Assembly: GCF_021730395.1 (NCBI RefSeq)
Contig: NC_069365.1
Coordinates: 24,030,001 to 24,094,000 of the forward strand
Origin: Mercenaria mercenaria
Lineage: Eukaryota > Mollusca > Bivalvia > Venerida > Veneridae
DNA length: 64,000 nt
Reading direction: 5' to 3'
Part shown: piece after piece, positions 41,701 through 50,467 of the stretch
Layout of the letters: each line of letters begins with the position of its first letter
Numbering within the stretch: position 1 is the stretch's first letter
The notes under the pieces: generated by a model
What the model saw: only the letters and a program-made list of their open reading frames with translations
Told to the model about the DNA's origin: nothing
Database searches by the model: none
Program-made: the position numbers and the translations under genes

Positions 41701-44593
41701 ATTCAAACTTGGAAGTTGTTATTCCACATCCTCACCCACATCATATAAAACAAGGTGCAAAAATCACTCTTGCGCCATGAATTATCCCCCTTTTTGCTTA
41801 GAATTATACTTATTAGCTCACCTGTCACAAAGTGACAAGGTGAGCTTTTGTGATCGCGCGGCGTCCGTCGTCCGTCGTCCGTCCGTGCGTGCGTGCGTCC
41901 GTAAACTTTTGCTTGTGACCACTCTAAAGGTCACATTTTTCATGGGATCTTTATGAAAGTTGGTCAGAATGTTCACCTTGATGATATCTAGGTCAAGTTC
42001 GAAACTGGGTCACGTGCCATCAAAAACTAGGTCAGTAGGTCTAAAAATAGAAAAACCTTGTGACCTCTCTAGAGGCCATATATTTCACAAAATCTTCATG
42101 AAAATTGGTCAGAATGTTCACCTTGATATCTAGGTCAAGTTCGAAACTGGGTCACGTGGGGTCAAAAACTAGGTCAGTAGGTCTAAAAATAGAAAAACCT
42201 TGTGACCTCTCTAGAGGCCATATTTTTCATGAGATCTTCATGAATATTGGTCAGAATGTTCACCTTGATGATATCTAGGTCAAGTTCGAAACTGGGTCAC
42301 GTGGGGTCAAAAACTAGGTCATTAGGTCTAAAAATAGAAAAACCTTTTGACCTCTCTAGAGGCCATATTTCTCAATGGATCTTCATGAAAATTGGTCAGA
42401 ATGTTCAGCTTGATGATATCTAGGTCAGGTTCGAAACTGGGTCACATGGGGGTAAAAACTAGGTCAGTAGATCTAAAAATAGAAAAACCTTGTGATCTCT
42501 CTAGAGGCCATATTTTTCATGAGATCTTCATGAATATTGGTCAGAATGTTCACCTTGATGATATCTAGGTCAAGTTCGATACTGGGTCATGTTGGATCAA
42601 AAACTAGGTCAGTATGTCTAAAAATAGAAAAATATTGTGGCCTCTAAAGAGGCCATATTTCTCAATGGATCTTCATGAAAATTGGTCAGAATGTTCACCT
42701 TGATGATATCTAGGTCAGGTTCGAAACTGGGTCACGTGGGGTCAAAAACTAGGTCAGTAGGTCTAAAAATAGAAAAACCTTGTGACCTCTCTAGAGGCCA
42801 TATTTTTCAATGGATCTTCAGGAAAATTGGTCAGAATGTTTACCTTGATGATATCTAGATCAAGTTCGAAACTGGGTCACGTGGGGTTAAAAACTAGGTC
42901 AGCAGATCTAAAAATAGAAAAACCTTGTGACCTCTCTAGAGGCCATATTTTTCATGAGATCTTCATGAATATTGGTCAGAATGTTCACCTTGATGATATC
43001 TAGGTCAGGCTCGAAACTGGGTCACGTGGGGTCAAAAACTAGGTCAGTAGGTCTAAAAATAGAAAAACCTTATGACCTCTCTAGAGGCCATATTTCTCAA
43101 TGGATCTTCATGAAAACTGGTGAGAATGTTCAGCTTGATGATATCTAGGTCAGGTTCGTAACTGGGTCATGTGCGGTCAAAAACTAGGTCAGTAGGTTAA
43201 AAAATAGAAAAACCTTGTGACCTCTCTAGAGGCCATATTTTTCACGAGATCTTCATGAAAATTGGTGAGAATGTTCACCTTGATGATATCTAGGTCAAGT
43301 TTAAAAGTGGGTCACGTGCCTTCAAAAACTAGTTCATTAGGTCAAATAATAGAAAAAGCTTGTTACCTCTCTAGAGGCCATATTTTTCAATGGATCTTCA
43401 TGAAAATTGGTCAGAATTTTTTATCTTGATGATATCTAGGTCACATGTGCTCAAAAACTTAGTCACTATGTCAAATAATAGAAATAACGACGTCATACTC
43501 AGTTCAACACTGGGTCATGTGGGGATAGGTGAGCGATTCAGGACCATCATGGTCCTCTTGTTAATTTTAATGTTCTTTATCTCTCTTATAATTTCTTGAC
43601 ACAGACTCATGCTATTGTCCAATATCTTCATTCTTACTGGAGTCATTAAACACGCTAGTGACAGCTCTAGCCTCCTCAGATGTGCCCAGTTTCACTATCC
43701 AGCATCAAAATAGTCAAGCGTGCTGTCTCCTGTGACAGCTGTTGTTGAATTGTCTCCCTTATTTTTGAAAACCTTGTCCGTGGCATAACTTGAATACTAT
43801 GTAAGGTATTGCCTTCATACTTTGGATATTGATAGAAGTCGGACAAGGAACCATAACTGTAGGTGGTCCCATTTTTAGCTCATCAGATTTTTAATTAAAA
43901 TCTACAAGGTATTGTCGTCTCTTGATTGTCGGTGTCGCTGTTGGTCAACATTCTTAGTCAGGTCCACCTAATTTTCTCACACACTGTTAGAGCTACAGCT
44001 TTGAAACTTGTTTACCATCATCTGGGGACCATGTATACTAAGAACCATAACTTTGATATGCATTTTGATAGAATTATGGCCCTTTTTATACTTTAAGAAC
44101 ATTTTAGTTTCTTGGAGCTACAGCTTTGAAACTAAAGACACTTATTTTAGTTTATCATCATTAGGGGATTATGTAGGCCAAGACCCATAACTCTTTATAT
44201 ATTTTGTCAGAATTATGGCCCTTTTTGTACTTAGAAAATTTTAGTTTATTGATAAAAAAATTTGTTTAGGTCACCTTTTCCCAAATCCTATGAGAGCTAC
44301 AGCTTTGAGCAATAGCACCTGTAGGTGGTGCTCTTGTTTAATTATCTTCCTTTTTTGAAAACCTTGGTCTGGGGCAAATAAATCAAATATTATGTAAGCT
44401 ATTGACTTCATACTTTACATATTCATAGAGATCAGTGAAAAGGAGTTCAGTGCTAAAAAGCCTGAACTCTTGCTGACCACATTTTAGTAGTGTTCTTAAA
44501 GAGAAACTCAAACCATGATTAATACTGTGTTTTAATGTTTCAGATATGAAAGTTTGGTCAAATCCTTATGAGGTCAAGGAACAGAAAGACTAA
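29780..44593 (+). CDS. SMIM20: SMIM20/MITRAC7-like mitochondrial inner-membrane protein (three exons: 29780-29915, 39907-39963, 44544-44593)
   Basis: The three exons give an 80-residue protein. SMIM20 (MITRAC7) is known as a single-pass inner-membrane protein that stabilises newly made COX1 during complex IV assembly. Here residues 16-35 are hydrophobic, followed by YKPLFLEPEKYRK, which aligns with the human YFRPLMRLEEYKK. The last exon gives QPGDMKVWSNPY, matching the conserved QPPGLKVWSDPF. Exon 1 ends in phase 1 at A|GTGAGT. Exon 2 is flanked by TTCTTTTTTTCAG and G|GTAATG. Exon 3 follows TTTAATGTTTCAG and ends in TAA at 44591. The ATG at 29780 sits in a strong context (CAAAATGG); the 20 codons upstream begin with GTG and are probably untranslated. 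An N-terminal stretch FDQRDVKQKGIR precedes the membrane span and is absent from the human protein. The frame is intact throughout. The assignment comes from remembered family sequence, not from a search. Confidence 0.85.
30351..32331. mobile_element. 1981-bp long-TIR element with 9-bp target duplication (MULE-type)
   Basis: TIRs of about 190 bp (30351-30540 and 32142-32331) match at roughly 90 percent, from GGAAGTTGCTATTCCTACGG through CTCTAAAGACAGTTT and GTATATTTTCGAA. Both ends are bordered by AAAAATTTA (30342-30350, 32332-32340). Long TIRs with a 9-bp duplication are typical of Mutator-like elements. Within each TIR the word GGCTATTCCTACGG or its complement recurs about four times, giving subterminal repeats that a transposase could bind. 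The interior has no transposase, so the element is non-autonomous. Confidence 0.8.
30600..31020. repeat. degenerate tandem repeat inside the MULE-type element
   Basis: Words ACGAAAAACGTATACGGGTG, GTGTTGATTTCGCCAGA, GGCAAAATCAAGATATAAA and TTTTAAGCTTTTATT recur in order around 30614, 30745 and 30935, with unit lengths of 130-190 bp and heavy divergence. Confidence 0.6.
32480..32612. repeat. minisatellite, about 35-bp unit, four copies
   Basis: The unit, resembling CGGCATGACCGTCGTGCGAA plus an AT-rich half (TAATGAAAATATT), recurs about four times with drift. Each unit contains a short ACGAC/GTCGT inverted pair. The periodic minus-strand translation (IRTTV..IIF) only reflects this repeat. Confidence 0.75.
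32711..35040 (-). pseudogene. non-LTR retrotransposon (LINE), 5'-truncated, with a (GAA)n tail, split by a TTAA element
   Basis: On the minus strand 35010-34792 encodes VEQHGFHKNRSCESQLILT, DAILLDFIKAFDKVPHERLL and GIRGTVLDWIQSFL. After the insertion, 33807-32858 continues LSDRSQQVLVEGHMSES and then a 304-codon frame with GVPQGSVLGPLIFLMYINDL, FADD (the catalytic aspartates), FNPSKCEVLHIT, YLGVTLADDLSW and a C-terminal WNQLPMHIATAPSLEAFKGG. This is the complete palm and thumb of a Jockey/CR1/RTE-X-like reverse transcriptase. No endonuclease part is left. The 3' end carries a (GAA)n tail (TTC run at 32711-32737 on plus). The 304-codon frame is uninterrupted, so insertion was fairly recent. Confidence 0.8.
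33812..34787. mobile_element. 976-bp TTAA-target MITE inserted in the LINE
   Basis: The TIRs are AGAGAATTCCTATAGTTTTT and, on the other end, the complement of AGGGAATTCCTATAGTTTTT, with TTAA on both sides (33808-33811, 34788-34791). Taking out the element and one TTAA restores the LINE codons SFL-SDRSQQV exactly. The TTAA duplication with purine-starting ends points to a Kolobok-like rather than a classic piggyBac element (inference). The interior is AT-rich and non-coding. Confidence 0.85.
35482..36483 (+). mobile_element. Family A Helentron/HINE-like element, copy 2
   Basis: It has the same ends and five 175-bp units as the copy at 1937-2982: head AGCTCATCTGATTTTTTGGG, units with GGTTAAGTTTTATGTTTAGG, and an end at CAGCACCCGCAAGGCGGTGC followed by TTTTGTT. 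The unit order corresponds to the first copy, unit for unit, so both derive from one amplified source. The GTCGGC tract is shortened to a few bases here. Confidence 0.75.
36806..37116 (-). mobile_element. short element with a tRNA-like B box (minus strand)
   Basis: AACCTACTT near the left and AAGTAGGTT near the right may be terminal inverted repeats. At 37063-37090 the minus strand reads GGGGCGTAGGTTCAAGCCCT, a good B box with flanking T-arm pairing. No convincing A box or cloverleaf is found. It resembles the tRNA-like parts at 3660, 4144 and 53370. Confidence 0.35.
37344..37725 (+). mobile_element. Family F element, decayed copy
   Basis: Units with ACTCAAAAACGCTTGGACCTAGGATC and GACCCCTATTGATTTTGAGG precede AAGAGGGGCATTTCATG and a hairpin ending GAGCTCTTGTT. 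The 5' hairpin is not preserved. Confidence 0.6.
37730..38030. repeat. old two-copy duplication around 'tttttgatttttaaatgaatta'
   Basis: TTTTTGATTTTTAAATGAATTA and TTTTTGATTTTTAGATGAATTA follow similar 100-bp blocks (starting TTATTTCTTCATATTTCA-like). The word ATGTTTATTATTGGAAAT between them recurs at 30050. Confidence 0.45.
38031..38262 (+). mobile_element. fragment of a family D array
   Basis: ATGGGAATGGATTGAAACTA and TGTAAGCTGGTATCTCATTA are diagnostic family D unit words. The 5' and 3' hairpins are absent. Confidence 0.55.
38266..38655 (+). mobile_element. Family B element, 3'-truncated
   Basis: The head AGCTCACCAGAGCACGAAGT folds with GCTCAAGATGAGCT. Two units follow (AACACTCTAGAGGCCACATT; AAACTAGGTCAGTAGGCCAG). 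The array stops at about 38655 without the 3' hairpin. Confidence 0.65.
38707..38943. mobile_element. 237-bp foldback MITE, copy 2
   Basis: The length and sequence are nearly the same as at 634-870, from TGAGCCGCGCCATGAGAAAA to GGCGCGGCTCA. TA lies on both sides (38705-38706, 38944-38945), consistent with a Tc1/mariner-type TA target. Confidence 0.85.
40010..41812. repeat. dispersed 'family H' repeat, several degenerate units
   Basis: Words such as AAGGGATTTTAATATTACTTTGC, AAATGTTCCCCATAATCAGAC and AAGATCAAGGTCACACTTGG recur about every 170-200 bp (40310, 40465, 40795, 41055). The family resembles the others in its GTCAAGGTCACA words, but I cannot find clear ends. Confidence 0.55.
41815..43562 (+). 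mobile_element. Family B/C Helentron/HINE-like element, about eleven 148-bp units
   Basis: The head AGCTCACCTGTCACAAAGTG folds with ACAAGGTGAGCT. A long GTCCGTCGTCCGTCCGTGCG tract follows. Units carry CTTGTGACCTCTCTAGAGGC, GTCTAAAAATAGAAAAACC and CACCTTGATGATATCTAGGT. It ends AGGTGAGCGATTCAGG, a GGACCATCATGGTCC hairpin and TCTTGTT. Units are unusually alike (many above 90 percent), so the array was homogenised recently compared with that at 21095. Confidence 0.8.
43700..43747 (+). mobile_element. 3' tail of a family D element
   Basis: AATAGTCAAGCGTGCTGTCTCCTGTGACAGC followed by TGTTGTT corresponds to the family D 3' hairpin and end. The preceding array is missing. Confidence 0.5.
43877..44338 (+). 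mobile_element. short family A-like element
   Basis: The head AGCTCATCAGATTTTTAATT is followed by two units with AGAGCTACAGCTTTGAAACT. The end is a GCACCTGTAGGTGGTGC hairpin and TCTTGTT. It is a relative of family A with other unit sequence. Confidence 0.6.
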
Positions 44594-44649
44594 TCTCAAT
44601 AATGTGATACTAATTAGGGTGCAGACTAAACAAAAGCAGTTGTTTGAAG

Positions 44650-44937
44650 GATAGACATTTCACAATGCCCCATTGCAGCTGTGTGACGATAGATATTTCT
44701 CATTGCCAACTATCAGCAGTATGTACGATGGACATTTCACATTGTCAACTAGCAGCTGTATAACGATGGATGTTTCATGTTGCCATTTTGCAGCTGCATA
44801 ACGATTGATATTTTCCATTGCCAACTAGCAGCTGTATAACGATGAATATTTCACACTGCCAACTAGCTGCTGTATTAATGATAGATATTTCACATTGCCT
44901 CAACTTACCTGTATAAACGATGAATATTTCAAATAGA
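44650..44937 (+). repeat. minisatellite, about 45-55-bp unit
   Basis: The unit, resembling GATATTTCACATTGCCAACTAGCAGCTGTATAACGATG, recurs about six times with drift. It begins roughly 60 bp after the stop codon. Confidence 0.75.
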
Positions 44938-45347
44938 GTCTGTGCAACTGTATGAACAAAAAGTGTATAGAAACGTGTGCAGTAATTAACATTTTTCATC
45001 AGGACAGAATGCAATGGTTTTAGTGACTGTGATCAAGTATGTTTATGGTTGACAAAAATGTATCTTGTTCAGTTTCGTTTAGTGTTTCTCTGAAGCTTTT
45101 TTGCTGATGGATTATAGCTGATACACATTTAATGTCAAGAATTGTTGAAGTTACAAGTTAAGTTATTTAAATTGATTAAATTACTGCATTATTGTTTGTT
45201 ATCAATCTTGCCTCAGACATTTGAATAACTTTATTGTAAGATTTGTTTGATTTGATTGGAGGTATATTAGCACACTTAGCATGATAAGAATATGAGAACT
45301 GTTGTATTATATTTGTCAAATATTTACATTGACAGTTAAATATTTAG

Positions 45348-45635
45348 CCCGCCCGCTTAGCTCAGTAGGTAGAGCGTCGGTCTACGGATCGCGGGGTCGT
45401 GAGTTCGATCCTCGGGCGGGGTGTATGTTCTCCGTGACTATTTGATAAACGACATTGTGTCTGAAATCATTAGTCCTCCACCTCTGATTCATGTGGGGAA
45501 GTTGGCAGTTACTTGCGGAGAACAGGTTTGTACTGGTACAGAATCCAGGAACACTGGTTAGGTTAACTGCCCGCCGTTATATGACTGAAATACTGTTGAA
45601 AAACGGTGTTAAACCCAAAACAAACAAACAAACAA
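45348..45635 (+). mobile_element. complete tRNA-derived SINE with (CAAA)n tail and 16-bp target duplication
   Basis: The tRNA-like head at 45351-45421 has an A box (TAGCTCAGTAGGTAGAGC), a B box (GAGTTCGATCC) and pairing acceptor ends (GCCCGC / GCGGG). The loop CTACGGA resembles tRNA-Arg(ACG), but the anticodon stem no longer pairs. A conserved-looking body and a (CAAA)n tail follow. ACAGTTAAATATTTAG flanks both sides exactly (45332-45347, 45636-45651), so the insertion is young. It probably belongs to the broad molluscan SINE group; I do not name the family. Confidence 0.9.
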
Positions 45636-46313
45636 ACAGTTAAATATTTAGCTGAAATTATTGAAAATGCAAGTTTGTAAAATTATTATTACCTCCCATG
45701 GACTACCGAAATTGTATTAAAAAAATAGTCTGGTTGTCATATACATAAGGAGTAGTGTTGGTAATTTAAATATTTAATAAAAAAAGACAAGACCTCCATT
45801 TCCAGTTTTATTCATCATGTAAACAGGAAAATGTCATGAAATGTTGCCAGAATGTGATTGAATGTTTCTGATTTTCAATTGTGTTGGCTTGTAACCTTTA
45901 GATGTGACATTTAAGTTCTTGTAACTCTAATCGATTTTATAATTGTTGAATGCCTCATTGTGGTAATGAAACATTTTAGAACATGAATTTTAACGAGAAC
46001 GTTAATGAGATAATTATTTCAAAAATGCATAATCATAATGTTGTTCATATTAATTATATATGCTAATTATTTGATATGTAATGCTAGTGTTTGTTCTACA
46101 TCTATATGTTTTAAAACATAGTCCTCAAATCAGAGCTGTTTAGAAAACATTTAGATAATTTTAGTGTTATTGTGATTTTTTGAGAATGGTATGTTTTCAT
46201 GTGATTGTATCTCTTGTCATTACATAATAATGTGATAAAATTATTGAAATAAATTTGTTTTAAGTTTCTATTTTTCTGCTGAAGAGCTGTGATCTGCAGA
46301 GGGACAATTTTTT

Positions 46314-46638
46314 AGCTCGACTATTTGAAGAATAGGGGAGCTATCCTACTCACCCGGGCGTTAGCGTGAGCGTCACACAAATGTTAAAGTTTGCGTACCA
46401 CCCCAAATATTTTCAAAGTCCATTGAGATACTGCTTTTATATTTTGCATACTTGTTTACCATCATGACCCCAGTCTGTAAAAAGGAGGAGGCAACTATAT
46501 CAAGCATTTTGATTAAATTATGGCCCCTTTTCAACTTAGAATATGCTTATTGTAATGTTTAAGTTTTACTCACAGCTTATATTATACTGTCAAGCACTGA
46601 GAATAGTTGGGCGCGCTGTCCACTGACAACTCTTGTTT
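46314..46638 (+). mobile_element. short family D element (1-2 units)
   Basis: The head AGCTCGACTATTTGAAGAAT folds with AGGGGAGCT. It ends GAATAGTTGGGCGCGCTGTC, a hairpin (TGTCCACTGACAA) and CTCTTGTT. It is one of the shortest complete copies in the window. Confidence 0.65.
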
Positions 46639-46658
46639 ATTTCCACCAATCTGTTTTT

Positions 46659-47314
46659 AGCTCACCTGAGCAATACACAGGTGAGTTTTTGTGATCACTC
46701 GATGTCCGTCGTCTGTCTGTCCGTCAACATTTAGCTTGTGTATGCGATAGAGGCTGTATTTTTCAACTGATCTTCATGAAATTTTGTCAGAATGATTACC
46801 TTGATGAAATGTAAGCCAAGTTCGAAAATGGTCATCTGGGGTCAAAAACTAGGTCACTTTAAATCAAAGAAAAACCTTGTGTATGCGATAGGGGCTGTAT
46901 TTTTCAACTGATCTTCGTGAAATTTTTTCAGAATGATAACCTTGATGAAATTTAGGCTAAGTTCAAAAATGGGTAATGTCGGGTCAAAAACAGGTCACTA
47001 GGTCAAATCAAAGAAAAACCTTGTGTATGCGATAGAGGCTGTATTTTTCAATTGATCTTCATGAAATTTGGTCAGAATGATTGCCTTGATGAAATCTAGG
47101 CCATGTTTGAATATAGGTCATCTGGGTCAAAAACTAGGTCACTAGGTCAAATCAAAGAAAATACATTTTTAAACTCAAAGAGACACATTTTTGGTCCAAT
47201 CCTAATGAAAATTGGCCAGAATATTTGTTTCCATGAAATCACTAGGTCAAACATGTTTACACTGTTATGGTGTTTCTCAGGTGAGCAACCTAGGGCCATC
47301 TTGGCCCTCTTGTT
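46659..47314 (+). mobile_element. Family B element, three units
   Basis: The head AGCTCACCTGAGCAATACAC folds with AGGTGAGT, then GTCCGTCGTCTGTCTGTCCG. Units of about 150 bp contain TTGTGTATGCGATAGAGGCT. The end is CAGGTGAGCAACCTAGGGCC, a hairpin and CTCTTGTT. Confidence 0.75.
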
Positions 47315-48072
47315 ATTTAAACCAAGTGGACAACTTGTTTCAACAAGTGTTTGGCTTACAGGGACTGGAATACAGACTTTGCCTAAAATCATCTTTAGAA
47401 TTGAAGTGTCTTAATTTAAGATTATGAACATAAGAACATGCGCTTTTGTTTGCTCACATGAACATTGCTCAAGTGAGTTTGTGCGATTGCTTGATATCTG
47501 TCATCTGTTCACACTTGGTTTGAGTAAGCAGTAGAGGCGGCATTTTTACTTCGTTTTCATGAAGTTTGATCAGAATGATTGCCCTGATGTAGTCAAGGTC
47601 AGTTTTTAATATCGGTCATCTAGGGTCAAAAACTAGGTCACCCGGTCAAATCAAAGGAAACCCAATCATATCCAAAAGGAGCTGCATTTTACAATGGATC
47701 TTCATGAAATTTGATCAGAATGTTTGTCTTGATGAAGTCAAAGTCAAGTTCGAATATGGGTCATCTGGGTTAAAAAACTAGGTCACCCTGTCAAATCGAA
47801 GAAAAACCTCATCTGTATATGCAATAGGGGCTTCATTTTTCACTAGATCTTCATGAAATTTGAATTTGACCAGAATGTTTATCTTGATGAAATCTAGGTC
47901 AAGTTTGAATATGGGTCATCTGGGATCAAAACCTAGGTCACCTGGTCAAGTCAAAGAAAACCTTGTGTATGCAATAGGGACTGCTTTTTTCACTGAAATG
48001 AGTTTCTGTGATCGCTCGATGTCCGGCGTCTGTCAATATTTAGCTTGTGTATGCGATAGAGGCTGTATTTTT

Positions 48073-49498
48073 AGCTCACCTGTCACATAGTGAGAAGGTG
48101 AGCTTTTGTGATCACCCTTCGTCCGTCGTCTGTCGTCAGTCCGTCCGTCCGTCAACAATTTCTTGTCTACACGATAGTGGTTTCATTTATGATTTTATTT
48201 TAACCAAACTTGCACACAACTTGTATCACCATAAGATCTCGGTTCATTTCTTGAACTGGCCAGATCCCATTATGTGTTCCAGAGTTATGGCCCTTGAAAG
48301 GGCCAAAATCAGCTGTTTTGACCTTGTCTGCACAATAGCAGCTTTATTTATGGTTTGATTTTAACCAAACTGGCACACATCTTGTATCACTATAAGATCT
48401 TGGTTCCTTTTTTGAACTGGCAAGATTCTGTTATGGGTTCCAGAGTTATGGTCCCTGAAAGGGCCAGAATTAGCTATTTTGACCTTGTCTGCACAAGAGC
48501 AGCTTCATTTATGATTTGAATTTAATGAAACTTGCACAAAACTTATGTTGCCATAAGATCTCAGTTCCTTTGTTGAACCAGTTAGATCCCGTAATAGGTT
48601 CCAGAGTTATGGCCCATGAAAGGGCCGAAATTAGCTATTTTGACCTTGTCTGCACAATAGCAACTTCATTTATGATTTGATTTTAACCTAACTTGCACAC
48701 AAGTTGTATCACCACAAGATCTTGGTTCCTTTCTTGAACTGGCCAGATTCCATCATGAGTTCCAGAGTTATGGCCCCTTAAAGGTCCAAAATTGGCTATT
48801 TTGGCTTTTGCAGCCATATAGAGACTTCGTTTATGGTTTTATTTGATACAAACTTCCAAAATATCTTCAGCAACAATAAATCTTGGATTCCATGACAAAT
48901 CAGATCCAATCATAGGTTCCAGAGTTATTTTATATTTGATTACCTCCCCTGATTGTAGTCAAAATGGCTTTATATCAGTAAGTACTTATAGGACTTATTT
49001 GAAATTTCATTATTGTCATTAGTTGGACTGAGCCAATCAGGGTAGATAACTATGGACTGATTTTATGTCAAATTACCTCCCTTTATTTCAAATTAAAATG
49101 GATATGTCTCTGTAACTAATGAAGATACTGATCAGAAATTTCATCTATGTCAACAAATTTATTTGGCAGATCCTTCTTTTGTTCACTTACAATAATTTTC
49201 TTTTTAATTACTTCCCTTTTACGTTACTATAAATAGCTTATTTTAGTAACTTTTTTATTATTGGCCGTAGGGAAAAACCGAGGCCATTTTTCTTGTGGTA
49301 CATCATGGATGGTACCTCCAACGTTTAGGTGTATTTTGGCATATCTGTACCTTGTAAGAATTTTTTTTCCTTTTTGGTTAAATTTCTTTCCTTTGTTGTT
49401 CCTGTCCTTTGGACTTAGATATTTTTTCTGAGGACCTTCTTGACCTCAAGTGCAATGATAACAGGTAAGCGATATAGGGCCATCATGGCCCTCTTGTT
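48073..49498 (+). mobile_element. Family C Helentron/HINE-like element nested in the outer array
   Basis: The head AGCTCACCTGTCACATAGTG folds with AGAAGGTGAGCT, then GTCCGTCGTCTGTCGTCAGT. Units of about 150 bp carry CTTGCACACAACTTGTATCA and CCAGAGTTATGGCCC. After about 48930 come non-unit sequences with ATTACCTCCC words. It ends AGGTAAGCGATATAGGGCCA, hairpin, CTCTTGTT. It sits directly after GAGGCTGTATTTTT of a host unit. Confidence 0.75.
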
Positions 49499-49639
49499 GT
49501 AATTATCTTATGAAATTTGGTCAGAATGATCGCCTTCATAAAATCTATGTCAAGTTTGAATATCGGTCATCTGGGTCAAGAACTAGGTCACAAGGTCAAA
49601 TCAAAGAAAAACCTTGTGTATGCGATAGAGGCTCTATTT

Positions 49640-50467
49640 ATGCCACCGAAGGGAGGCATATTAGTTTTCAACTGTCCGTCCGTTCGTTCGTTAGTCACAA
49701 CATTAACTTTTTGCAAGAAGGCACTTTACTCGCAAACCACTGCACCCAGGACCTTCAATCTTCACATGCTGATAGTACTCATTGAGTACACGACCCCTAC
49801 TGACTTTGGGGTCACCAGGTCAAAGGTTAAGGTCACAGGGGCCAATGTTAACTTCTTGCATGAAGGCACTTTACTCGCTAACCACTGCACCCAGGACCTT
49901 CAAACTTCACATGCTGATAGTACTTATTGAGTACACGACCCCTACTGACATTGGGGTCACCAGGTCAAAGGTCAAGGTAACAGGGGCCAACGTTAACTTT
50001 TTGTATGAAGGCACTTTACTCGCGAACCACTGCACCCAGGATCTTCAATCTTCACATGTTGATAGTACTCCATGAGTACATGACCCCTACTTACTTTGGG
50101 GTCACCTGGTCAAAGGTTAAGGTCACAGGGGCCAACGTTAACTTTTTGCATGAAGGCACTTTAATCGCAAACCACTGTACCCAGGACCTTCAAACTTCAC
50201 ATGCTGTTAGTACTTATTGAGTACACAACCCCTATTGACTTTGGGGTCACCAGGTCAAGGTCACAGTGGCCAATGTTAACTTTTTGCATGAAGGCACTTT
50301 ACTCGCGAACCACTGCACCCAGGACCTTCAAACTTCACATGCTTATAGTACTTATTGAGTACACAACCCCTATTGACTTTGGGGTCACCACATCAAAGGT
50401 CAAGGTCACCAGGTCAAAGATCAAGGCGCTGCGGAGGCATTTGTCACCATTAGTGACAGCTCTTGTT
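49640..50467 (+). mobile_element. Family G Helentron/HINE-like element, 145-bp units, nested
   Basis: The head ATGCCACCGAAGGGAGGCAT is a hairpin, then GTCCGTCCGTTCGTTCG. About five units of roughly 145 bp carry GAAGGCACTTTACTCGC and ACCACTGCACCCAGGACCTTC; several are almost the same, so the array is young. The end has GGAGGCATTTG (a copy of the head arm), the hairpin TGTCACCATTAGTGACA and GCTCTTGTT. Host-unit sequence is GAGGCTCTATTT before it and TTCAATTGATCTT after it, so insertion was between Ts. Confidence 0.8.

Larger units (their letters stand above)
39964..44543 (+). other. intron 2 of the SMIM20-like gene
   Basis: The intron is 4580 bp with GT-AG borders. It is filled by family H sequence (40.0-41.8 kb), a long family B/C array (41815-43562), a family D tail and a short family A-like element. 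Confidence 0.8.
44594..46265 (+). other. probable 3' untranslated region of the SMIM20-like gene
   Basis: Downstream of the TAA there is no other gene. AATAAA at 46248-46253 is the best polyadenylation signal I see before the next minisatellite element. If used, the 3' UTR would contain a minisatellite and a complete SINE. This is inference; an earlier cleavage site is possible. Confidence 0.35.

Noticed and set aside
45351-45421. Functional tRNA-Arg(ACG) gene
   Set aside because: The anticodon stem does not pair, and the sequence is the head of a SINE with tail and target duplication.
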